64,000 nt of DNA. Origin: Mycolicibacterium brisbanense (GTDB taxonomy: Bacteria > Actinomycetota > Actinomycetes > Mycobacteriales > Mycobacteriaceae). Numbering within the stretch: position 1 is the first letter of the stretch; each line of letters starts with the position of its first letter. The notes under the pieces are model-generated. The model was not told the DNA's origin. It worked only from the letters and a program-made list of their open reading frames with translations, and made no database searches. The translations under genes were made by a program, and so were the position numbers. The DNA is taken from the NCBI RefSeq assembly GCF_001570425.1, contig NZ_BCSX01000039.1, positions 1 through 64,000 of the forward strand. The letters are read 5' to 3'. Positions 57,205 through 64,000 of this stretch are shown here, in pieces.

Positions 57205-57258
57205 TCCTCACCGCGGCGCACCGGGCGTGGTGAGGACCAGTTTTCGTCGCGATAACGT
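57205..57258 (+). promoter_or_regulatory. hairpin and candidate promoter upstream of the nitrate reductase
   Basis: TCCTCACC (57205-57212) and GGTGAGGA (57229-57236) form an 8-bp inverted repeat that may end the tct-usp transcript. TAACGT (57253-57258) fits a -10, with GTGAGG 17 bp upstream. GTTTTCGTCGCGATAAC (57240-57256) loosely resembles a GlnR half-site pair, which would suit a nitrogen-assimilation gene. All are weak matches. Confidence 0.35.
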
Positions 57259-57300
57259 GCGGGGAAAGCCACCGGAACAGGCGCGGCTGATCATGGCCGC

Positions 57301-60300
57301 ATGGCAGATGGCACGTCCACCCGAACCGCGTGTTCGTACTGTGGTGTCGGCTGCGGCATCGAGGTCACCACCAAAGTCGATGGCGACCGCACGGTGATCG
57401 CCCGGGTGTCCGGGGACAAACTGCACCCGGCGAACTTCGGCCGGTTGTGCACCAAAGGCCTGACCCACGCCGAGATGATGGCCGCTGATGACGACCGGTT
57501 GCGGTCGGCGTTGCTGCGTTCCACCCGCGACGATGAACTGCTGCCCATCCCGGTCGACGACGCGATCTCCGAGGCGGGCTCCAGGCTGCGCGCCATCATC
57601 GACGCGCACGGTCCGGACGCTGTCGCGCTGTACGTTTCGGGTCAGCTGTCGCTGGAGGCCCAGTATCTGGCCACCAAGCTTGCCAAGGGATATCTGCGCA
57701 CGCGCCACCTGGAATCGAACTCCCGGTTGTGCATGGCCAGCGCCGGAACGGGTTTCAAGCAATCGCTGGGCGCCGACGGGCCTCCGGGCTCGTACGCCGA
57801 CTTCGACTGCGCTGACCTGTTTTTCGTGATCGGCTCGAACATGGCCGATTGCCACCCGATCCTGTTCCTGCGGATGGCCGACCGGCTCAAGGCCGGCGCC
57901 AAGCTCATCGTGGTGGACCCGCGCCGCACCGCCACTGCCGAGAAGGCCGACCTGTTCCTGCAGATCAATCCGGGAACCGATGTGGCCCTGCTCAACGGTC
58001 TGCTGCACCTGCTCCTGGCCGACGGCGCGATCGATCATGAGTTCATCGCCGAGCACACCGAGGGCTGGGAGGCGATGCCGCAGTTCCTGGCCGATTACCC
58101 GCCCGCGCGCGTGGCCGAGATCACCGGCATACCCGAAGCCGACATCCGCACCGCCGCACGGATGATCGCCGAGGCGCGGGAGTGGATGAGTTGCTGGACC
58201 ATGGGCCTCAACCAGAGCACGCACGGCACCTGGAACACCAACGCCATCTGCAATCTGCACCTGGCCACCGGCGCGATCTGCCGGCCGGGCAGCGGCCCGA
58301 TGTCGCTGACCGGCCAGCCCAACGCCATGGGCGGCCGCGAAATGGGTTATATGGGGCCGGGTTTGCCCGGTCAGCGCGCGGTCTTCTCGGCCGAGGACCG
58401 GGCATTCGTGGAGGGACAGTGGGGGCTTGAGCCGGGCACCATCCGCTCCGAGGTGGGGCCCGGCACGGTCGGCATGTTCGAGGAGATGGGCGAGGGTCGG
58501 ATCAAAGCGTGCTGGATCATCTGCACCAATCCCGTTGCCAGCGTGGCCAACCGCAAGACCGTGATCAACGGTCTGGAGGCGGCCGAGCTGGTGATCGCGC
58601 AGGACGCCTACCGGTCCACCGCCACCAATCACTACGCCGACATTCTGCTGCCCGCCGCGCTGTGGGCCGAATCCGAAGGTGTCACCGTCAATTCCGAGCG
58701 CAACTTGACGTTGCTGTCCGCGTCGCTACCTCCGGCGGGAGACGCCAGGCCGGACTGGCAGCTGATCTGTGGTGTCGCGGCTGCACTGGGGTTCGCCGAG
58801 CAATTCAGCTACAGCAGCGCCGAAGAGATCTTCGACGAGATCCGCGGATTCGCCAACCCGAAGACCGGATACGACCTACGCGGAGCCAGCTACGCCCGGC
58901 TGCGGCAGGCGCCGCTGCAGTGGCCGTGCCCGCCGGCGGACGCCCCGACCGGTGGGGACGACCGGCACCCCATCCGGTACCTCAACGACGGCATCAGCCA
59001 GGACCTGTTCATCGACGAGAACGGCCACCGGCCCCGGCTGGCCTTCGCGACGGTGTCGCGGCGCGCGGTGTTCCACGCGCGCCCGCACCTGGACCCGGCG
59101 GAATTGCCCAACGCTGACTACCCGTTCATGCTCAACACCGGCAGGTTGCAGCACCAGTGGCACACCATGACCAAGACCGGCAAGGTCGCCAAGCTCACCA
59201 AGCTCAATCCGGGGCCCTTCGTGGAGATCCATCCCGCCGACGCTCAGCAACTCGGCATCGTCGAAGGGGCATCGGTCGAATTGTCGTCGCGGCGGGGCCG
59301 GGCGGTGCTGCCCGCGGTGCTCACCGACCGGGTCCGTCCCGGCAATTGCTTTGTGCCGTTTCACTGGAACGACGAACACGGGGAATACCTGACTATCAAC
59401 GCTCTGACCAACGACGCCGTCGACCCGGACTCGCTGCAGCCCGAGTTCAAGGCCTGCGCCGTGAGCCTGCGGCCCGTGCTTTCGGTGGCGAGCACCGCAC
59501 CGGCGCACCCGGTCGCCGCGGAGATCGGCCTGACCGCGACGGCCCAGCCCAGTCTCTCTGAACCCGAGAAGATCTATCTGTCAGGGTTTTTCACCGGTCT
59601 CGGTGACAGTCCGGCCGGGGTGCCGGTGCTGCCGGAATCGGCACCGGTCAGTACCCCGGTGCGGTTGTGGGTCGACGGGGTGCTGGCGGGACGCTATTCG
59701 CGTGCTGCCGGCGGGCCCGCCGCGTCCGGTGCGCCGGCGGCGGTGCCGGGCACGTCAGGACCGTTGGTGTTGTGGGCCTCCCAGACCGGCAACGCCGAGG
59801 AGTTCGCGGCCCGGTTGGCCGGCCGGTTGACCGGCGCCGCACTGATCGGCATGGATGATCTGGCGTTGTCCGATCTCGCGACTGCCCGCGATGTGCTGGT
59901 GATCACCAGCACCTTCGGCGACGGCGGCCCGCCGGACAACGGTTCGGATTTCTGGAGCAGGCTGCAGGCCTCGGACGCGCCGAATCTCGCCGGGATCCGT
60001 TATGCGGTCCTGGGTATCGGTGACCGCGCCTATGACAGCTTTTGCGGCCACGCCAGATCCCTCGACGAGCGCCTGGCCGATCTGGGTGCCACCCGGTTGC
60101 TCGACCGCACGGAGTGCGAGGCCTATGACGACGAACCCAAGCAGCGCTGGGCCGACACCGTCACCGCGCTGATCGCCGGTGAGAGCGACGCGCCGGCGGG
60201 CGGTCCCGCCGCACGACTCGCGGGTGGCACCCGTACCATCATCCGTACCGAGCCCGACGAATTCACCAGGGCCAAGCCGATTCTGGCGGCGTTGGTCCGC

Positions 60301-61368
60301 AACACGGTGCTGACCGCCCCGACCTCACAGAAAGAGGTCAGGCAATTCGGTTTCGACATCTCCGACTACGACGTCAGCTACGCGGCGGGCGACTCACTCG
60401 GGGTCTACGCCAGTAACGACCCGGCGGTGGTGGACGCCTGGCTGGCGGCCACCGCGCTGAATCCCGACGCGGTCGTCGAGGTCGACGCCACCGAGCAGTC
60501 GTTGCGCGACGCGTTGATCACGTCCTACGACATCTGCCGCGTCACGCCGAACCTCCTGGCATTCGTCGCGGAGTCGGCTGCTGACCGCTCGGCCGCCAAG
60601 GTCCTCAAGGGATCTCGCGACCGGCTCGACACCTGGCTGGCCAACCGCAACGGGCTCGACGTCGTCAGAGAGTTCGCCACCCGTGCCACCCCCGAACAGT
60701 GGCAGGACGTCTTGGTGCGGCTCACCCCACGCAGTTATTCGATATCGTCGAGCCCACTGGTCAGCCCGCACGAGGTGCAGTTGACGGTGTCGGTGGTCCG
60801 GTATCGCGGTGCCGACGGGACCGTCCGCAGCGGGGTGTGCTCGACCTTCCTGGCCGACCGGGCCGCTGCGGCCGCGGTGTTCCTGCAACGCTCACCGCAT
60901 TTCCGGCCGCCGCCGGAGGCTGACACCCCGATGATCATGGTGGGTCCGGGCACCGGTGTCGCACCGTTTCGCGGCTTCCTGCAAGAGCGCCGGGCGCTGG
61001 GCCACCGCGGACGCAACTGGTTGTTCTTCGGCGACCAGCACCGCGACGAGAACTATTACTACCGCGACGATTTCGATGCGATGCTGCGCGACGGCCTGCT
61101 CACGCGGCTCGATTTGGCGTTCTCTCGCGATCAGGCACGGCGGATCTACGTGCAGCACAAGATGCTTGAGCACGGCGCTGCGCTGTGGCGCTGGCTGCAA
61201 GACGGCGCCCACTTCTATGTGTGTGGCGACGCCTCCCGGATGGCCAGGGACGTCGATACGGCGCTGGGCACGATCATCCGGACGCACGGCTCCATGTCGG
61301 ACGAGGCCGCGCACGACTACAAGCGGGAACTGGTCGCCGACAAGCGTTATGTGCGCGACGTGTACTGA
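57301..61368 (+). CDS. nasN: single-chain assimilatory nitrate reductase fused to NADPH diflavin reductase (NasN-type)
   Basis: A 1355-residue enzyme. Residues 1-720 are a molybdopterin (bis-MGD) nitrate reductase of the NarB/NasA type: 4Fe-4S ligands C11, C14, C18 and C50 (CSYCGVGC, GRLCTKG), a likely Mo-ligand Cys at about 144 (SRLCMASAGTG), and CWTMGLNQSTHGT. Residues about 820-960 are a flavodoxin FMN domain (LWASQTGNAEEFA), 990-1190 a FAD domain (RSYSISSSPL), and 1200-1355 an NADPH domain (VGPGTGVAPFRGFLQERR) ending in Tyr like CysJ. Electrons would run NADPH-FAD-FMN-4Fe4S-Mo, reducing nitrate to nitrite. M. smegmatis NasN (MSMEG_4206) has this layout. No nitrite reductase lies nearby. 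ATG 57301, weak ribosome site. Convergent with the next gene, 3 bp apart. Confidence 0.93.
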   Translation: MADGTSTRTACSYCGVGCGIEVTTKVDGDRTVIARVSGDKLHPANFGRLCTKGLTHAEMMAADDDRLRSALLRSTRDDELLPIPVDDAISEAGSRLRAIIDAHGPDAVALYVSGQLSLEAQYLATKLAKGYLRTRHLESNSRLCMASAGTGFKQSLGADGPPGSYADFDCADLFFVIGSNMADCHPILFLRMADRLKAGAKLIVVDPRRTATAEKADLFLQINPGTDVALLNGLLHLLLADGAIDHEFIAEHTEGWEAMPQFLADYPPARVAEITGIPEADIRTAARMIAEAREWMSCWTMGLNQSTHGTWNTNAICNLHLATGAICRPGSGPMSLTGQPNAMGGREMGYMGPGLPGQRAVFSAEDRAFVEGQWGLEPGTIRSEVGPGTVGMFEEMGEGRIKACWIICTNPVASVANRKTVINGLEAAELVIAQDAYRSTATNHYADILLPAALWAESEGVTVNSERNLTLLSASLPPAGDARPDWQLICGVAAALGFAEQFSYSSAEEIFDEIRGFANPKTGYDLRGASYARLRQAPLQWPCPPADAPTGGDDRHPIRYLNDGISQDLFIDENGHRPRLAFATVSRRAVFHARPHLDPAELPNADYPFMLNTGRLQHQWHTMTKTGKVAKLTKLNPGPFVEIHPADAQQLGIVEGASVELSSRRGRAVLPAVLTDRVRPGNCFVPFHWNDEHGEYLTINALTNDAVDPDSLQPEFKACAVSLRPVLSVASTAPAHPVAAEIGLTATAQPSLSEPEKIYLSGFFTGLGDSPAGVPVLPESAPVSTPVRLWVDGVLAGRYSRAAGGPAASGAPAAVPGTSGPLVLWASQTGNAEEFAARLAGRLTGAALIGMDDLALSDLATARDVLVITSTFGDGGPPDNGSDFWSRLQASDAPNLAGIRYAVLGIGDRAYDSFCGHARSLDERLADLGATRLLDRTECEAYDDEPKQRWADTVTALIAGESDAPAGGPAARLAGGTRTIIRTEPDEFTRAKPILAALVRNTVLTAPTSQKEVRQFGFDISDYDVSYAAGDSLGVYASNDPAVVDAWLAATALNPDAVVEVDATEQSLRDALITSYDICRVTPNLLAFVAESAADRSAAKVLKGSRDRLDTWLANRNGLDVVREFATRATPEQWQDVLVRLTPRSYSISSSPLVSPHEVQLTVSVVRYRGADGTVRSGVCSTFLADRAAAAAVFLQRSPHFRPPPEADTPMIMVGPGTGVAPFRGFLQERRALGHRGRNWLFFGDQHRDENYYYRDDFDAMLRDGLLTRLDLAFSRDQARRIYVQHKMLEHGAALWRWLQDGAHFYVCGDASRMARDVDTALGTIIRTHGSMSDEAAHDYKRELVADKRYVRDVY

Positions 61369-61371
61369 GCC

Positions 61372-63972
61372 CTACTGGCCCGGATCGCTCCACACGATCT
61401 TGGCCAGTTGGTCGCGGTCGGCCACGCCGAGCTTGATGCAGGCCCGGTAGATGTGGCCCTCGACCGTGCGCACGGATACGGTGAGACGCTCGGCGATGTC
61501 GCGGTTCGACAGGCCCCCGGCGACCAGGCCGGCGATCTCGCGCTCCCGGGCGGTCACCGGCAATGGCCGGGCCGCCGACCGGATGGCGGGCGTGGCCGCA
61601 CCGCCGCAGCGGGCAGCCAGATGCAGGGCGTGCGCCGCGGATTCGGTGCTGCGGCGGCGCTGGCCGGCCCGGTCGTGCAGCGGGACGGCTTGCGCGGCGG
61701 CGTCGGCGGCCGACAGGTTCAGGCCGGCCTGCTCGAATGCCTCCGACACCGCGTCGAGCTCGCGGGGATCAGCCGCGGCCACGGCGGCGGCATGTCTGGC
61801 GTAGAGAGCTGCCGGCGACCCGTCGATGCGGCCGGCGAGGGCCTCCAGGCGGCGGGTGACCGTGCGGTCGCCGAAACGTGCGGCGTGGTGCAAGGCCTCG
61901 GCCTCGACCGCGAATTGGCCCGACGAATGCGCGGCGTCGGCGGCCGCGCGGGCCAGGTCGATGGCCGAGCGATGCCCACCCTTGGCGGCGGCCACCCAGG
62001 CCTTGGCGATGGTCCACTGCGGATCATGCAGTGCCATATGGGGACCCGAGTGCTCGGTCGCGTCCTCGAGAACGCGTTCGGCCTGCTCGGGGTTGCCCAC
62101 CGCGGCATACGCGCGGGCCAGCAACAGTCGGCCGACCAGCTGCCACGGCAGTGACGATTCGGCGTTCAACGCGGCCAGCGCTTGCTCCAGCACGGTGATC
62201 GCGTCGCGGAAGTGGCCGCGGTAGGTGGCCACCAGACCGGTCATCATCTTCGCGATCGCCCAGCCGACAAACTGTCCGGCAGTGGAGAATTCGGCGTATT
62301 CGGCGGCCCGCTGCTCGGCCAGGTCGAGCTCACCGAGGTGGGTCAACGCGAGCACGTCACCGTAGTGGACCATCAGACGGATCATGCCGTCGGTGGATTT
62401 GCGCTCGGCGCGGCAGCGCGCGGCTATCGGTTCGAATGCGGTGCCCCGGCCCGCCACCGGCATGGCCAGACCCGCGCCCAGCGCGGCGAAGTCCACAGCT
62501 TGTTTGGGTGCGGCCGGGTCGGCCAGCACCTGTTCGGCGGCCGCCAGCCCGCTGGTGATCTTGTTCTCGTGCACCGCCATCGCCGATCCGGTGGCCTCCA
62601 CCACGAGCCGCAGGCTGGGGTGCGTGACGCGGGAGCGCAGTAGCTCCAGCAACCGCTCGGCCCGGGTGACGTCGCCCATGGACCAGAACAGGATGGACAA
62701 CCGGGGGATGCCCCACTGCACGAGTTGCAGCTCGTCGAGCTCGTCGGGGGAGAACCGGGCCAGCACGTTGTCGGCCTGGGCGGGATGGCCCTGCCACAGC
62801 AGCGCCCGGGACAGCAGCTCGGCCGCGGGAAGTCCGCCGCCCCGGTCGAACGCGGCGCGGGCCAGCCGTTCACCGAGCGGAAGGTTGGACAGGAACACCG
62901 CATCCTTGGCCGCGGTGATCAACAGGTCGGCGTCGGCGGACTGATCACTGTCGACGCACAGCTGCGCGAGCCGGATTCTGCTTGCGGCCGAGTCGAGTTC
63001 GCGTTGCCGCAGGATCCCGACGATGTTGCCGCGCAGCTTGCGGGCCGACGCGGTGCCCACGCGCCTGCGGACCACCTCGCCGAACAGCGGATGGCTGAAC
63101 CGGGCGTTGACCTGCCGGTCGTCCTCGGTGATGCGGATCAGGCCGCGCATCTCGGCCCCGTCCACGGCGTCCTCGCCCGCCAGCTCGGCCAGCGCGTCGA
63201 TGTCCAGCGGTTCGCACAGCGACAGCAGTTTCAGCGCATGCAGCACCTCGGTGCCGGCGTGCGCCAGGCGCTCGTCGAGCAGCTCGGCGAGCCCGGACGG
63301 GATGACGGTGGGGCCGCGGAACTGCCACACGCCGTTGACCTCGGTGAGTGTCCCGGCGTCCACTGCACCTTCGACCATGTTGCGCAGGAACAGGGGATTG
63401 CCGCCCGAGGACTCCCACATCACGTCGGCGCTGAGGCCCTCCAGCGTGCCGCCCAGCACGGTCTCGATGAGCGCGATGCTCTGTTCCTTGCTGAACGGGC
63501 GCAGTTCGAGGCGCTCCAGATAGCCGTCTTTCCACAGCGAGGTGACCGCATCGGGTACCGGCTCGCCCGTGCGCACGGTGGCCACCACCCGGCCGGCGCG
63601 CTCGACGGCGATCTGGTGCAGCAGCGTCGCCGACAACTGGTCCAGCAGATGCGCGTCATCGATGCCGACGATGGTGTCGCCCTCGGCGACAAGGGATTCC
63701 CGCGCGGACCCGAGTAGCGCGATCGGGTCGCGGGAGGCCGACGGCCGCACCCAGGACGCGAAGGCGCCCAGCGGAATGCTGCGGGAGGACTCCGTGCACG
63801 CGGTCCAGTGCACCTTCGTGTCCATCGAAGACGTGACGGTGCGCGCCAGGGTGGTCTTGCCGACACCGGCCGCCCCCACGAGTACGACGCCGCAACTGTC
63901 CGTACTGCTGAGCGCAGAGCGGATGGCCGCATGTTCCGCGGGCCGGTCCAGCAACTGCCAATACCCGGGCAT
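61372..63972 (-). CDS. large ATP-binding LuxR-family regulator (LAL)
   Basis: An 866-residue transcription regulator. N-terminal STAND/AAA ATPase with Walker A VGAAGVGKTTLART and Walker B TIVGIDDAHLLD. A long helical middle (about 350-760) resembles TPR repeats. The C-terminal LuxR/GerE helix-turn-helix is LTAREREIAGLVAGGLSNRDIAERLTVSVRTVEGHIYRACIKLGV in outline. Ligand unknown; MalT-like inducers are typical. ATG at 63972. Convergent with nasN with a 3-bp gap, so an effect on nitrate use is possible but position alone does not show it. Confidence 0.92.
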   Translation of the reverse strand: MPGYWQLLDRPAEHAAIRSALSSTDSCGVVLVGAAGVGKTTLARTVTSSMDTKVHWTACTESSRSIPLGAFASWVRPSASRDPIALLGSARESLVAEGDTIVGIDDAHLLDQLSATLLHQIAVERAGRVVATVRTGEPVPDAVTSLWKDGYLERLELRPFSKEQSIALIETVLGGTLEGLSADVMWESSGGNPLFLRNMVEGAVDAGTLTEVNGVWQFRGPTVIPSGLAELLDERLAHAGTEVLHALKLLSLCEPLDIDALAELAGEDAVDGAEMRGLIRITEDDRQVNARFSHPLFGEVVRRRVGTASARKLRGNIVGILRQRELDSAASRIRLAQLCVDSDQSADADLLITAAKDAVFLSNLPLGERLARAAFDRGGGLPAAELLSRALLWQGHPAQADNVLARFSPDELDELQLVQWGIPRLSILFWSMGDVTRAERLLELLRSRVTHPSLRLVVEATGSAMAVHENKITSGLAAAEQVLADPAAPKQAVDFAALGAGLAMPVAGRGTAFEPIAARCRAERKSTDGMIRLMVHYGDVLALTHLGELDLAEQRAAEYAEFSTAGQFVGWAIAKMMTGLVATYRGHFRDAITVLEQALAALNAESSLPWQLVGRLLLARAYAAVGNPEQAERVLEDATEHSGPHMALHDPQWTIAKAWVAAAKGGHRSAIDLARAAADAAHSSGQFAVEAEALHHAARFGDRTVTRRLEALAGRIDGSPAALYARHAAAVAAADPRELDAVSEAFEQAGLNLSAADAAAQAVPLHDRAGQRRRSTESAAHALHLAARCGGAATPAIRSAARPLPVTAREREIAGLVAGGLSNRDIAERLTVSVRTVEGHIYRACIKLGVADRDQLAKIVWSDPGQ

Positions 63973-64000
63973 GGACGCACAGTCTAAGTGCCGGTGGCGG

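Noticed and set aside
57240..57270. Confident GlnR box upstream of nasN
   Set aside because: The match to the GTNAC/GAAAC pattern is partial and spacing is off; kept only as a weak note in the regulatory feature.
1..64000. tRNA, rRNA, transposase, phage or integrase genes
   Set aside because: None recognised on either strand; gene gaps are short and each was read through.

Overview
The window is a 64 kb, GC-rich (about two-thirds G+C) chromosomal segment from a rapidly growing mycobacterium (Mycolicibacterium, close to but apparently not identical with M. smegmatis). The order of genes from the cytochrome bcc genes to wag31 follows the M. tuberculosis block from Rv2196 down to Rv2143. The genes that interrupt that block in M. 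tuberculosis are absent here: the PE_PGRS and neighbouring genes between pbpB and murE, the IS6110 copy, and Rv2172c. A nitrate reductase resembling NasN of M. smegmatis lies at the right end.

Layout. (1) 1-3813, minus strand: respiratory genes ctaE-qcrC-qcrA-qcrB, with qcrB running off the left edge. (2) 3945-10589: trpD, a DEDDh exonuclease/GIY-YIG fusion, a small Cys-rich protein, the NlpC/P60 hydrolase RipC, a zinc-protease-like exported protein and the PIM mannosyltransferase PimB'. (3) 10611-21776: fadD15; an operon of two SRPBCC proteins, an ArsA-like ATPase with an apparent CTG start, a small protein and the acyltransferase PlsM; a GT87 mannosyltransferase, a membrane protein, RNase AS, the DAHP synthase AroG, and the divergent pair pknL/Rv2175c-like. 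(4) 21970-26679: mptA, idsA2, lppM, a GNAT acetyltransferase and a DUF3040 protein closed by a strong terminator. (5) 26931-47675: the division and cell-wall (dcw) cluster mraZ-rsmH-ftsL-pbpB-murE-murF-mraY-murD-ftsW-murG-murC-ftsQ-ftsZ-pgeF/yfiH-yggS-sepF-yggT-wag31. It is tightly packed, mostly with 4-bp ATGA or GTGA overlaps, behind an MraZ-type operator. (6) 47729-51262: a membrane protein with an acidic tail, a phosphoribosyltransferase, a glutamine amidotransferase-like protein, DUF2784 and a cytochrome P450. (7) 51344-57168: a CitA/CitB-like two-component system divergent from a tripartite tricarboxylate transporter (tctCBA) plus a universal stress protein. (8) 57301-63972: a single-chain NADPH-dependent assimilatory nitrate reductase fused to a diflavin reductase, convergent with a large LuxR-type ATPase regulator.

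Themes. Much of the window builds the envelope: PIM/LM mannosyltransferases (pimB', a GT87 enzyme, mptA), glycerolipid acylation (plsM), peptidoglycan precursors and septum/pole machinery. Several genes with GTG starts and no Shine-Dalgarno have a TANNNT hexamer ending 6-8 nt before the start (trpD, Rv2180c-like, aroG, pknL, Rv2175c-like; ctaE less perfectly), which suggests leaderless transcripts. The most unusual feature is a family of short GC-rich repeats with core TGCTCCTCRCGTGCGC. They occur as 26-bp tandem units between genes and also in frame inside fadD15, murD and murC. A second element, a near-perfect 31-bp inverted repeat, lies between the convergent Rv2175c-like gene and mptA. I saw no tRNA, rRNA, CRISPR array, transposase or prophage gene.
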